Position numbers and translations under genes: made by a program
Origin: Blastopirellula marina DSM 3645
Lineage (GTDB): Bacteria; Planctomycetota; Planctomycetia; Pirellulales; Pirellulaceae
Direction: 5' to 3'
DNA length: 64,000 bases
NCBI RefSeq assembly: GCF_000153105.1
Contig: NZ_CH672377.1
Span: 1,520,405 to 1,584,404 of the forward strand
In this document: positions 27,856 to 36,678 of the stretch, one piece after another
How the letters are laid out: each line of letters opens with the position of its first letter
Numbering within the stretch: position 1 is the stretch's first letter
Notes under the pieces: model-generated
What the model was told of the DNA's origin: nothing
Databases searched by the model: none
Seen by the model: the letters and a program-made list of their open reading frames with translations, nothing else

Positions 27856-29961
27856 ATGTCCACGGCGAAAACCCGCCTTGTCGGCTTTGTTTGTTTCGCA
27901 ATCGTTTTGACCTTTTTCTCGTTGCCGCTACGCAGCGAAGAGGCTGCGTCCGATGCTGCGCCGGCAAATACAAAGCAAGATGATATTGCGCCGACTCCGA
28001 CGCCCAGTTCGTTTAACTCGCCAAGTCGTTTGCCGCAGTCGCCGACGAGCGGCGAATCCGTGCTGCGTATCAAGACGCCGCTGTCGAAATATCCTGACAC
28101 CAAGAAAAACCGATCGCAAAACGATGGACCGCTGAAGATCTCGCGGATTCTCGACGGCAATGAAGTAAAGCCAAAAGCGAAGCCGCCCGAGCCGGCGCCG
28201 CCTATCGAGTCGAAACCGGTCACACCGATCCAACCGGCGCCGGCGATGCCGAAACCAGAACCGGTAGCGTCCGCCAAGCCAAGCGGCGGCCTCCAATGGC
28301 TCGTCGCCGGCAAGGCGCAACGGAGCCAAGTGGTTGCGTTATGGGGCGAGCCAGCAAGTCAATCGATTGTTGATGGACGCAAGCTGCTCGTTTTTAATGC
28401 GGCAGGTTTTGAACGCGCCGAGGCGACCTTTCAAGACGATACGCTAGAGACGCTTTTTTTGGTTTTGCAGGAACCAACCTCAGCCGATCAGGTTCGCCAA
28501 CAATTGAAAATCGTCGAAAGCGAAGGGGCGAAAGTCCACGACGAGTTTGGCGTGCTGTTGGGCTTGGTCTATCCTGAGCGAGGCGCATTGTTCAGCTATG
28601 CTCCGCAAGAGCGACAGTTTTTGGTCGAAAGCGTCGTCATCCAACGACCAACGGCCGAGGCTTTCCTGATTCGCGCCAAGGGCTATCAGGCCGATCGAAT
28701 CGAAGCGAAGCTGGCCGACCTGAACGCCGCAGTCAAACTAGAATCGTTTAACGCCTCCGCTTGGCACGAGATCGCGATTCTTCAACGTCGCTTGGGACAT
28801 ATGCCGGACGCACTTTCGGCCGCCCAAACTGCCGCCTCCGGCGTTGGCGCCAAGCCCGAATATCGTCTGACGCGAGCCCTGATTCAGGCCGAAATGGGCC
28901 AATATGACGATGCGTTGAATGTGACCAAAGCAATCGCCGAGAATATGGCGATGCCCAAAGAAGTTCGTGCTCGAGCCTATTGCCAATGGGGTGATTTGGT
29001 CGCACGCGGACCAAGTGAAGACGTACGCTCAGCGCTGGCTCACCATCAGTTGTCAATCAAATTGGCGGCGGAAGAAATTCGCAATCCGCTCGACGAAGTA
29101 CGTCGCGCGGCCAAATTGATTCTGGTCGACGCTCACCTGGCGGTCGCGTCAGATCTGGCCGCAGGTCAGTGGCAAAATCGTGAATTAACCGTTCCTAAAT
29201 GGGTCGATAGCACCGATGCCTTCGTCGCGAACCTGGTGGAGAAAGAAGGCTTTTCGCGTGAATTGGAACTTGCTCGCTTGCAGAAAGCGATCGCCGCGTT
29301 CAACTATTTTGAATCCGATTATGACACGACCGAATCGGTCGATGCGATCTTGAGCGTCGGACGTCAACTGTTGTCGCAGACCAGCGATCCCTCGTATCAG
29401 ACAGTGATCGAGTGGGAAATGAGCCAAGCGTTGATTCAAGCGGTGACGATCGAGCAAAACCGGGGTGAGTTTGACGACGCAATGCGGATCGCACGCGAGA
29501 CTGCGGCGCTGCTCGAACATGCGACCCAGACGCGGCAACTGTCGATTTCGGACCGGATGACGCTCGGCAATTTCTACTTTCGCGTCGGCGCCGCTCAGGT
29601 CGTCAGCAAAGGGGACCATGACGAGGCGATCCGCTGGTATGCAGACGCCGAAAAGCAATTTAAGCATTCCGACATCAAGAACGTCGCCTGCGGGCAGCGC
29701 GGCGAAGCGCTAGCCAGCATGGCGGTTTCATACTGGGAATCAGGTCGCCATCAGCAGGGTTTGGATTTAACCGAGCAAGGAGCGAATCTCCTTAAACAGG
29801 GAGTCGATGCGGGTGAAAACCAGATCGATTCGCTGATCGCTCCTTACGCGAATTTGGTGACGATGTACGAAAGCCAAGGAAACGCCGCCAAACAAGCGGA
29901 GTATGCCGGGAAACTGGCGAAGCTCCCCAAACCGGCCGCCGAAGCGGTCCCGCGACGATAG
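27856..29961 (+). CDS. Secreted/periplasmic TPR-repeat protein
   Basis: 701 residues. Signal peptide (about 1-27, LVGFVCFAIVLTFFSLPLRS), a Pro/Ala/Lys-rich linker to about 145, then a small domain (WLVAGKAQRSQVVALWGEPA to DTLETLFLVLQEP) whose helix-plus-strand pattern is reminiscent of SmpA/BamE-type domains, and from about 275 a series of tetratricopeptide-like helices (NASAWHEIAILQRRLGHMPD, ALSAAQTAAS, YDDALNVTKAIAENM, FYFRVGAAQVVSKGDHDEAI). A scaffold for a cell-envelope complex is likely. The BamE resemblance is tentative. Confidence 0.82.
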   Translation: MSTAKTRLVGFVCFAIVLTFFSLPLRSEEAASDAAPANTKQDDIAPTPTPSSFNSPSRLPQSPTSGESVLRIKTPLSKYPDTKKNRSQNDGPLKISRILDGNEVKPKAKPPEPAPPIESKPVTPIQPAPAMPKPEPVASAKPSGGLQWLVAGKAQRSQVVALWGEPASQSIVDGRKLLVFNAAGFERAEATFQDDTLETLFLVLQEPTSADQVRQQLKIVESEGAKVHDEFGVLLGLVYPERGALFSYAPQERQFLVESVVIQRPTAEAFLIRAKGYQADRIEAKLADLNAAVKLESFNASAWHEIAILQRRLGHMPDALSAAQTAASGVGAKPEYRLTRALIQAEMGQYDDALNVTKAIAENMAMPKEVRARAYCQWGDLVARGPSEDVRSALAHHQLSIKLAAEEIRNPLDEVRRAAKLILVDAHLAVASDLAAGQWQNRELTVPKWVDSTDAFVANLVEKEGFSRELELARLQKAIAAFNYFESDYDTTESVDAILSVGRQLLSQTSDPSYQTVIEWEMSQALIQAVTIEQNRGEFDDAMRIARETAALLEHATQTRQLSISDRMTLGNFYFRVGAAQVVSKGDHDEAIRWYADAEKQFKHSDIKNVACGQRGEALASMAVSYWESGRHQQGLDLTEQGANLLKQGVDAGENQIDSLIAPYANLVTMYESQGNAAKQAEYAGKLAKLPKPAAEAVPRR

Positions 29962-30121
29962 CGCCAGATTGGACGCTGAGGTGCGGCGCCGAAAAACTAC
30001 TTCCTGCCGATCGGGTGATGCCGTATCATGGACGAGCAGTTCGCCGCAGCGGACTGGTAGATTGCCCCCGTCATCGTCGTTCCACACCATCTCTCCATGG
30101 AATGAAGGCCCCGCTTCCGCC

Positions 30122-30901
30122 ATGGTCTTTGATCACATCGAAAAACTAAAACGCGAATACACCGACAAGTACGTCGTTGTCGATCATGATCGTCCTGAGC
30201 TCAAACGCTTTGCCGAAATGACCGGCGTCGTTCGGACGGTCAACATGAGCGGGCGAGCGCTGGTCGAATTCGACGGCATCAACAACATCGGCTGGTACGA
30301 TATTAATGTCGACTTTCTGAAGGTCGTCGATAAACCGACTCCCAAGCCGGTTGCAGAGAAAAAGCCTGTCGCTAAAAAGCCGCCCGCGTCAGGCTCAGCC
30401 GCCAAACCGACGAGTGCGGCCGATATTCTGGCTGCCGCACGAGCCAAAAAAGGGGCCGCTACCGCCCAACCGGAAGCGAAAAAACCTGCCCCCGGCGCCA
30501 ATACGGCCGACATCTTAGCAGCCGCACGCGCCAAAAAAGCGGCGCCCAATACGGCCGACATTTTGGCCGCCGCACGCGGAAAGAAGCAAGAAAGCAGCGA
30601 ACCTGCCGCGGCGAAATCATCTCCTGCACCGGTGAGCACCGCCGATATCCTGGCCGCCGCGCGAGCCAAGAAAGCAGACGCTCCCGCCCAACCGGAAGCG
30701 AAGAAACCTGCTCCCGGCGCCAACACGGCCGATATTTTGGCCGCCGCACGAGCCAAAAAAGCGGTTTCGCCAGAAACCAAGCAGCCGGAGCCTGCGGCGG
30801 AGAAGAATGAACCTTCGACTCCAGCAGAAAAGCCGTCGGCCGGCCCTTTGCCGACAGCGACGGCCGATATCCTTGCTTTCTGCCGCGAGCGCGACGCATA
30901 G
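30122..30901 (+). CDS. Repeat protein with six ADILAAARxKK motifs
   Basis: 259 residues from ATG 30122. The first 75 residues look like a small beta barrel (YTDKYVVVDHDRPELKRFAE, TGVVRTVNMSGRALVEFDGI, NNIGWYDINVDFLKVV). The rest is Ala/Pro/Lys/Glu-rich linker carrying six copies of (T/A)ADILAAAR(A/G)KK, the last degenerate (TADILAFCRERDA). A segment of about 78 bases is duplicated almost exactly (30463-30540 and 30685-30762), so the array is growing by duplication. Each motif looks like a short amphipathic helix that could bind the same partner. I do not recognise the family. The reading frame extends upstream to 29903 but that part looks non-coding. Confidence 0.8.
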   Translation: MVFDHIEKLKREYTDKYVVVDHDRPELKRFAEMTGVVRTVNMSGRALVEFDGINNIGWYDINVDFLKVVDKPTPKPVAEKKPVAKKPPASGSAAKPTSAADILAAARAKKGAATAQPEAKKPAPGANTADILAAARAKKAAPNTADILAAARGKKQESSEPAAAKSSPAPVSTADILAAARAKKADAPAQPEAKKPAPGANTADILAAARAKKAVSPETKQPEPAAEKNEPSTPAEKPSAGPLPTATADILAFCRERDA

Positions 30902-30975
30902 TCGATTACGGCCAATTGGCGTAAAATGGCGGGCCGCTCTCCGTAGATTTTTCCGCCTCAACGACCGACGCGCCC

Positions 30976-31587
30976 ATGATCTTGCTGATCGATAATTACG
31001 ACTCGTTCACGTACAACCTGGTCCAGCGACTAGGGGAAATTGACCCCGGTCTGGATCTGCGCGTCGTCCGCAACGACAAAATCACCCTCGACGAAATCGA
31101 GCAGTTGGCGCCTAGCCATTTGATCGTTTCGCCCGGCCCCTGTACGCCCAACGAAGCGGGGATCTCGGTCGAGTCGATCCAGCGCTTCGCCGGCAAACTG
31201 CCGATCTTGGGTGTCTGTCTGGGGCATCAATCGATGGGACAAGCCTTTGGCGGCGTCATCGTCCGGGCCGAACGTCTGATGCACGGCAAGACCGACGAAA
31301 TCCATCATGACGACAAAGGCCTGTTCGCCGGCATGCCTAATCCTTTTATCGCGACGCGGTATCACAGTCTGGTGATTCGTCCTGATACGCTGCCGGAAGG
31401 ATTTGAGGTCTCGGCTTGGAGTTTCCTCCCCAACGGCGAACGAGAGATCATGGGCATTCGCCATCGCGACTGGCCCATGGAAGGGCTGCAATTTCATCCA
31501 GAGAGCTTTTTGAGCGAAACCGGTACCGATATGCTCACGCGGTTTCTGCAGATGACCTCTCCGCAAGCGGCCTCAGGGATAAAATGA
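30976..31587 (+). CDS. Anthranilate/aminodeoxychorismate synthase glutaminase subunit
   Basis: Class I glutamine amidotransferase, 203 residues, that supplies ammonia for anthranilate (TrpG) or aminodeoxychorismate (PabA). Seen: LLIDNYDSFTYNLVQRLGEI at the N-terminus, SPGPCTPNEAG, the nucleophile Cys81 (GVCLGHQSMGQAFGG) and the His174-Pro-Glu176 pair (GLQFHPESFLSE). The partner synthase is not in the window, so trpG and pabA cannot be told apart. Its TGA overlaps the moeA ATG (ATGA). Confidence 0.9.
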   Translation: MILLIDNYDSFTYNLVQRLGEIDPGLDLRVVRNDKITLDEIEQLAPSHLIVSPGPCTPNEAGISVESIQRFAGKLPILGVCLGHQSMGQAFGGVIVRAERLMHGKTDEIHHDDKGLFAGMPNPFIATRYHSLVIRPDTLPEGFEVSAWSFLPNGEREIMGIRHRDWPMEGLQFHPESFLSETGTDMLTRFLQMTSPQAASGIK

Positions 31588-32789
31588 TCTCGATCACCGA
31601 AGCGCTGGACCTGATTGATCAACACGCCGCCAAGTCGCCGGCCCAGCAGGTCGCCGCACTCGAAGCAGTTGGCTGCTTGCTGGCTGAAGATGTCGCCAGC
31701 GACATCGACTCTCCTCCGTACGATAAAGCGATGATGGACGGGTATGCCGTCGTGGCCGCTGATCTGGCAAGCGACTCCGCCGAACTGGACGTTATCGAAG
31801 TGATCACCGCCGGCAACGTGCCGACCAAGAAAGTCGCTGCTTCCCAAGCGGCGCAGATCATGACCGGAGCGCCGATTCCTGCCGGCGCCGACGCTGTTGT
31901 GATGATTGAGCAAACGCAAATGATCGGCGAAGCTCGTGTACGGATCGAAGCGCCCAACATCACGGCGGGCAAAAACATCATGCCGAAGGCAAGTTCGCTT
32001 GCTCGCGGAGCAACCGTTCTCTCGGCCGGCAAGCGTTTGCGTCCGCTGGAGGTGGGCATCTTGGCCGAAGTGGGACGCGATCATGTTTCGGTCGTTCCTC
32101 AGCCGCGCGTCGCTATTCTTTCGACTGGGGACGAGTTGGTGGAAGTTGGAGAAATGCCTGGTCCGGGACGCATTCGGAACAGCAACGGGCCGATGCTGGC
32201 CGCGCAAATCGCCGCCGCTGAAGGCACGCCCATAAACTTGGGAATTGCACGAGACGTGCGGCAGGAACTGACCGAGAAGATTGCTCGCGGCTTGGAAGCC
32301 GACATTCTGGTTCTCTCAGGCGGCGTATCGGCCGGCCTGTTAGACCTGGTTCCGTCAGTCCTGGCCGAGCATCAGGTCGTCCAGATCTTCCACAAGGTGC
32401 AACTCAAGCCGGGCAAACCGATCTGGTTCGGCAAGCGAGTAGTCTCAGGCAAGACCACGCTGGTCTTTGGCTTGCCGGGCAATCCGGTCAGTAGCATGGT
32501 CTGTTTTGAACTTTTTGTCCGCCGTGCCATCGGCCTTTTAGCAGGTCGAACAGAAAACGAACTTCGCAGCGCTGAGGTAGAACTTGCCGAGCCCTTCTTC
32601 CATCGGGGCGATCGTCCGACGTTGTTCCCGGCGCGCTGGGTCAACGCCGCGCAGCGAACCGCTGCGCCGCTTGCGTGGAAAGGCTCGGCTGATCTCGCAG
32701 CGATGGCCGCCGCCGACTTGCTTCTCCAATTTCCAGCAGGGGATGCCGAATACCTGGCCGGGGATCGGATCGCTGGATTAGTTTTGTAG
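31584..32789 (+). CDS. moeA: Molybdopterin molybdotransferase MoeA
   Basis: Inserts molybdate into adenylated molybdopterin to make molybdenum cofactor. 401 residues from ATG 31584, overlapping the previous stop by 4 bases. Domains: PPYDKAMMDGYAVVA near the N-terminus, IMTGAPIPAGADAVVMIEQT, the MPT-binding MoCF fold (VAILSTGDELVEVGE, GRIRNSNGPMLAAQI, ILVLSGGVSAGLLDLVP), LKPGKPIWFG and VFGLPGNPVSSMVCFELFVR. A frame extension back to 31416 is an antiphase shadow of the upstream gene. Confidence 0.95.
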   Translation: MISITEALDLIDQHAAKSPAQQVAALEAVGCLLAEDVASDIDSPPYDKAMMDGYAVVAADLASDSAELDVIEVITAGNVPTKKVAASQAAQIMTGAPIPAGADAVVMIEQTQMIGEARVRIEAPNITAGKNIMPKASSLARGATVLSAGKRLRPLEVGILAEVGRDHVSVVPQPRVAILSTGDELVEVGEMPGPGRIRNSNGPMLAAQIAAAEGTPINLGIARDVRQELTEKIARGLEADILVLSGGVSAGLLDLVPSVLAEHQVVQIFHKVQLKPGKPIWFGKRVVSGKTTLVFGLPGNPVSSMVCFELFVRRAIGLLAGRTENELRSAEVELAEPFFHRGDRPTLFPARWVNAAQRTAAPLAWKGSADLAAMAAADLLLQFPAGDAEYLAGDRIAGLVL

Positions 32790-32912
32790 CAGATACCCCT
32801 GAAGGCAGGTGCCGCCAGACTAATGTGGTGGTACGATTGGCAATGTTCGACAATAGCAGGCCATTTTCGGACAACACATGCAGCAAACGGAACTTCAGCG
32901 GGGCAAGACCAG

Positions 32913-33350
32913 ATGGACGATCTTAAGGCGCTAGCAGGTCAATGGTTTGAAGAAGTTTGGAACCAGCGCTGCGATAACGCTATTTTTGAATTGACAGCAG
33001 AGAATGCCGTCGCGCACCTAGAATCGGGCGTCGACATCAATAGCGCTGACATTTTTAAATCGTTCCGCGATAATCTTCTCGCCGCATTGCCAGACATGAA
33101 ACTCAAGGTCGAGGATGTCATGGCCGAAGGCGATTCTGCAGTCGTTCGCTGGAGTTTTATCGGGAATCATCACGGCGATGGGTTTGGCTTCAAACCAACC
33201 GGCCGAGAGATCCAAGCTCGCGGGCTGACCTGGTTTCGCTTCGCTGATGGAAAGGTCATCGAGGCCTGGGATAGTTGGAATCAAAGCTCCATGTTTCAGC
33301 AAATGATCGGTGATAACCCGGCGTCGAGCGTCGCTTTTCGCGCTACTTAA
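32913..33350 (+). CDS. SnoaL-like ester cyclase / NTF2-fold protein
   Basis: 145 residues from ATG 32913; the in-frame 30-codon extension to 32823 is unconserved in look. Pattern typical of SnoaL/NTF2 alpha+beta barrels: LAGQWFEEVWNQRCDNAIFE, DINSADIFKSFRDNLLAALP, DMKLKVEDVMAEGDSAVVRW, FKPTGREIQARGLTWFRFAD and GKVIEAWDSWNQ. Such proteins range from polyketide cyclases to unknown binding proteins. Context (between moeA and lnt) gives no clue to a substrate. Confidence 0.82.
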   Translation: MDDLKALAGQWFEEVWNQRCDNAIFELTAENAVAHLESGVDINSADIFKSFRDNLLAALPDMKLKVEDVMAEGDSAVVRWSFIGNHHGDGFGFKPTGREIQARGLTWFRFADGKVIEAWDSWNQSSMFQQMIGDNPASSVAFRAT

Positions 33351-33435
33351 TGAGAATCCGACATAGCGAGTAGGCGGCCCAGGCCCTATCTTATCTCACT
33401 CCTGCTGCTTGCTTCCTTCCGACGATGGCCGCCCT

Positions 33436-35121
33436 GTGAACGATTCTGTCTCTTTGAGCGACAAGCCAACTATGCCGCTGATGTCGCTGCGCTGTGTCGC
33501 CGGCTGGAGCTTGTTTAGCGCGATCACGCTGTATCTCTCTTTTCCCCCAGCGGGACTTTGGCCGCTCGCTTGGATCGCGCCGCTAGGCTGGCTAGCGATC
33601 GTACGCGCCGAACGCCTAACGCGACGCGCATATGCGGTGATTTATCTCTCTGGCGCCCTCTTTTGGCTCGCGCTGCTGTATGGAGTCGGCAATTCGCATT
33701 GGGCGACACGCCTGTTTGGCTGGCCGACGCTTTGTTGTTATCTGGCGGTCTATACGCCGTTGTTTGTGGCGACGTGTCGGACAGCGGTCCAGCGCGGCAA
33801 GATCCCGCTCACCATTGCTGCGCCGGTCTGCTGGGTCGGTTGGGAGTTTGTTCGCGCCCACTTTGCGACCGGTTTTGCTGTCGGATTGATCGGTCATAGT
33901 CAGGCGGCGCAATTGCCGCTGATTCAGATTTCCAACTTAGTGGGAGCATACGGCGTTAGCTTGGTTGTCGTGCTGTTGGCGGCTGCGATCGTTGACGCGG
34001 GTCTGATCGACCGCTGGATACGCCCCCAACCGGCGGCTCCAACTCTTTCCCTTCGACTCGCAACGATCACCACGGCGATCGTTTTGCTGCTGGCGACGCT
34101 GGTTTATGGCTGGCGACAACTTGCGTCTCCAGAAGCCGGCGCCAGCGAGACGCTGACAGCGGCGCTTGTGCAAGGTTCAATCGATACGTCGTTTGACGAT
34201 CCAACTCAGCCGCGGCGCACCTTCGAGCAATACGTTCAACTCACCGATGCAGCGACGCGCAACCGCGATGATCTCGATCTGATTCTCTGGCCCGAGACGA
34301 CAATGGGGAACCACGCGCTGATCGAAGTCGATGGAGAGCTCTCGGCTCCCCCGGGCGCGACGATTACTGACGAACGATATCGGGAACTGTTGCTGCGTTA
34401 CCGGGATGAATACTTGCTGCTCGTTGACGAATTGGCCAATCGACGTTGGAAAACGCCGTTGTTGCTGGGAACCTCGACGCTTCGCTATAGCAAGCAACGC
34501 ACGCAAATCTTTAACTCGGCCTTCTACGTGCCGCTAGATCAGGCCCCCCAGCTGCGCTATGACAAGACGCATCCGGTGATGTTTGGCGAATATGTCCCGT
34601 TGGGAAGCGTCTTCCCTTGGATTTATGAAATGACGCCGATCGGCGTTGGCTTAACGCCGGGCGCTGGACCGGTGGCGATCGATGTTGGAGAGCGTGTTCG
34701 CTTGATTCCCTGCATCTGTTTTGAGAACACCGTGCCGCACTTGGTTCGTCGACATGCGGCGGCGGCCGCCGATCCGACCAAGACCGAGATTTTGGTGACG
34801 CTGACCAACGACGGCTGGTTTTGGGGCTCGAGCGTATTGGACCTGCATCTGCTCTGCGCCCAGTTTCGCTCAGCCGAACTGCGAAAACCGATGCTCATCG
34901 CCGCAAATACCGGATTTTCGGCTTCGATTGATCGTAACGGTCGTCCGCTGGCAATCGGGCCGCGTCAACAAACGAAAGTACTGATCGTCGAAATCCCCCT
35001 CGACACGGCTCCGCCGACCATCTATCAGCGTTTTGGCGATCTGTTTGCCGGAACTTGCGGTGCGCTGACGTTATTGCTGCTCGGGTTTGGCTGGATCCTC
35101 CGTTGGCGGCGGAAGGACTAG
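33436..35121 (+). CDS. lnt: Apolipoprotein N-acyltransferase
   Basis: Adds the third acyl chain to lipoproteins in the inner membrane. About 561 residues: six or so membrane helices, then the periplasmic nitrilase domain with its catalytic triad: Glu in LILWPETTMG, Lys in YDKTHPVMFGEYVP and Cys in IPCICFENT; a last membrane helix closes the protein. The start is uncertain: GTG 33436 is used, TTG 33409 is also in frame, and ATG 33475 or 33484 lie just before the first helix. It fits with lgt at 50.7 kb and the many lipoproteins here. Confidence 0.92.
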   Translation: MNDSVSLSDKPTMPLMSLRCVAGWSLFSAITLYLSFPPAGLWPLAWIAPLGWLAIVRAERLTRRAYAVIYLSGALFWLALLYGVGNSHWATRLFGWPTLCCYLAVYTPLFVATCRTAVQRGKIPLTIAAPVCWVGWEFVRAHFATGFAVGLIGHSQAAQLPLIQISNLVGAYGVSLVVVLLAAAIVDAGLIDRWIRPQPAAPTLSLRLATITTAIVLLLATLVYGWRQLASPEAGASETLTAALVQGSIDTSFDDPTQPRRTFEQYVQLTDAATRNRDDLDLILWPETTMGNHALIEVDGELSAPPGATITDERYRELLLRYRDEYLLLVDELANRRWKTPLLLGTSTLRYSKQRTQIFNSAFYVPLDQAPQLRYDKTHPVMFGEYVPLGSVFPWIYEMTPIGVGLTPGAGPVAIDVGERVRLIPCICFENTVPHLVRRHAAAAADPTKTEILVTLTNDGWFWGSSVLDLHLLCAQFRSAELRKPMLIAANTGFSASIDRNGRPLAIGPRQQTKVLIVEIPLDTAPPTIYQRFGDLFAGTCGALTLLLLGFGWILRWRRKD

Positions 35122-35571
35122 AAACAGTCCCTTTGGGGGAGTCCTGGTGCGATAATCGGCTGTGGGAGGCCGGCAGATCCGGCATGATCCAGCGACATGC
35201 CGCAGTTGACCAGGCGAACGCCGGGAATGTACGACCGCAAGGTGAGTTGTAATCTATAGTTATCACGAAATCGGACCGTTTTTTCCCCGGATGGGGGCGA
35301 AATCCGGTTTTCAGCGGTGATCGCGGCAAAGATCGGCGCCGATTTTGTTGACACTTGAGAACGGCCACAATTATACTGAGCTTGCAACTTGCGTAATCTC
35401 CCCAACTTCCGCATAGCTTATCCTCGTTCGGCGTACGTCTTTGCGGCGGTTGCCGTTGACCGTCGGTCAAGCTTTTCGGTCGTTGTTCCCTTCCACTTTT
35501 CGTAGCGCCTGCGGCGCGTCCCGAAGCATCCTTTTTCGGGTTTGGCGTGAGCCACAAAGGAGTCGAATTCG
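35122..35571. other. 450-bp intergenic region with long leader
   Basis: No gene seen. It contains a strong candidate promoter (35348-35377), a small palindrome TTGACC-GTC-GGTCAA at 35456-35470, and the remainder of a leader of about 190 bases before the next ATG. Confidence 0.5.
35348..35377 (+). promoter_or_regulatory. Strong sigma-70-type promoter
   Basis: Perfect TTGACA at 35348-35353 and TATACT at 35372-35377, 18 bases apart. Transcription would start near 35384, about 190 bases upstream of the ATG at 35572. The palindrome at 35456-35470 would lie in the leader. Confidence 0.7.
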
Positions 35572-36396
35572 ATGAACCTCATCGGCAAGATATTCACGGT
35601 CCTCATTTTTGTGATGAGTCTCGTGTTCATGGCGTTCTCAGTCGCCGTGTACGCCACGCACAAGAACTGGAAGGACGAAGCGAAAACGCTGACGACCACC
35701 AATCAAACGCTTTCGTCGAAGCGAACCGAGCTGGAACAGCAGTTGGGTGAAACGAAACAAATGCTTGAGCAAGAACGAGCCGCGCGGCGCTATGCGTTAG
35801 CCGCGTTGGAAGTTCGCAGCTCGCAACAAGAGCGTCAGTTGGCGACCCAACAAGCGTCGCTCGACCAAAAAGTGAAAGAACTGGACCAGAAGAGCGCCGC
35901 GCTCGATCAGGCCAGCAAAGTCGCAATCGCCGCCGAAACGCGAAATACCGAGCTAGAAAACAAGCTGCAAACCGCTCAGCAAAATCGTGACGCAATGTTC
36001 GCCAACGTCGTCTCGACCAGCGACCGCGTGCAAACATTGCAAACCAACGAAGAACGTTTGAAAGAACGCGAAGGTCAGTTGGCCCAGCAAACCGCTCGCC
36101 AACGTCGCGTTCTGAACGCGAACGGATTGACCGAGTTCACCAACGTCGACGGCGTGCCGCCGAAGCTGGATGGACGAGTGACCGCGATCGGCGCCAACAA
36201 CTTCGTCGAAGTTTCGCTCGGCAAAGATGATGGTTTAAGCATCGGCAACACGCTTGACATTTTCCGCGGCGACCAGTATCTCGGTCGGGTTATTATTCGA
36301 AAAGTGAGCCCCGATCGTTCGGTTGGTGAAATCCAACGCGAGTATCGCAAGGGCGAGATTAAGAAGGGTGATTATGTCTCCACAAAGCTCGGGTAA
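35572..36396 (+). CDS. Membrane-anchored coiled-coil protein with C-terminal beta domain
   Basis: 274 residues, AAAGGAG ribosome site. One N-terminal membrane helix (about 5-28, IFTVLIFVMSLVFMAFSVAV), then a coiled coil of about 140 residues rich in Gln/Glu/Lys/Ala, then a compact C-terminal domain (about 200-274): LDGRVTAIGANNFVEVSLGK, DDGLSIGNTLDIFRGDQYLG, RVIIRKVSPDRSVGEI. TM-coiled coil-beta is the layout of MreC, but I see no direct sequence match to MreC. The next gene overlaps it by 23 bases. An envelope-shape role is an inference. Confidence 0.82.
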   Translation: MNLIGKIFTVLIFVMSLVFMAFSVAVYATHKNWKDEAKTLTTTNQTLSSKRTELEQQLGETKQMLEQERAARRYALAALEVRSSQQERQLATQQASLDQKVKELDQKSAALDQASKVAIAAETRNTELENKLQTAQQNRDAMFANVVSTSDRVQTLQTNEERLKEREGQLAQQTARQRRVLNANGLTEFTNVDGVPPKLDGRVTAIGANNFVEVSLGKDDGLSIGNTLDIFRGDQYLGRVIIRKVSPDRSVGEIQREYRKGEIKKGDYVSTKLG

Positions 36397-36586
36397 TCCC
36401 CCCAAACAAAAGCTGAACATCTATTCGATGCTGCTGATCCTGTCGTTCATCGCTTTGCTGATCGGCGCGATCTTGATGTACCTCGAACTGAACCGGTTCG
36501 GCACTTTCCCGCAATGGAAGGTTTCGCAAGCTTCGCCCGCGACGGCGATCGCATTGCCCGCGGCGGCGCCATCGGCCATCGGCTAG
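36374..36586 (+). CDS. Small single-pass membrane protein
   Basis: 70 residues from ATG 36374 with AAGGGTG just upstream, inside the end of the coiled-coil gene. One membrane helix (about 17-39, IYSMLLILSFIALLIGAILM) and an Ala/Pro-rich tail. Overlap implies translational coupling and a shared complex with the coiled-coil protein. No known family recognised. Confidence 0.78.
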   Translation: MSPQSSGNPPKQKLNIYSMLLILSFIALLIGAILMYLELNRFGTFPQWKVSQASPATAIALPAAAPSAIG

Positions 36587-36626
36587 TTTGGCGCTGGCGC
36601 TACTCGCCAAATTTCGTAAGCTATCG

Positions 36627-36656
36627 CGGCTGATCCATCTGGACCAGCCGTTTTTT
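36627..36656 (+). terminator. Intrinsic terminator/attenuator before the MreB-like gene
   Basis: CGGCTG-A-TCC-ATCT-GGA-C-CAGCCG followed by six T: a hairpin with 6+3 pairs around one mismatch and a four-base loop. It ends 22 bases before the ATG at 36679, leaving no room for a promoter downstream of it. Confidence 0.85.
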
Positions 36657-36678
36657 ATTGCGCTGAAAGGATTCGGGC

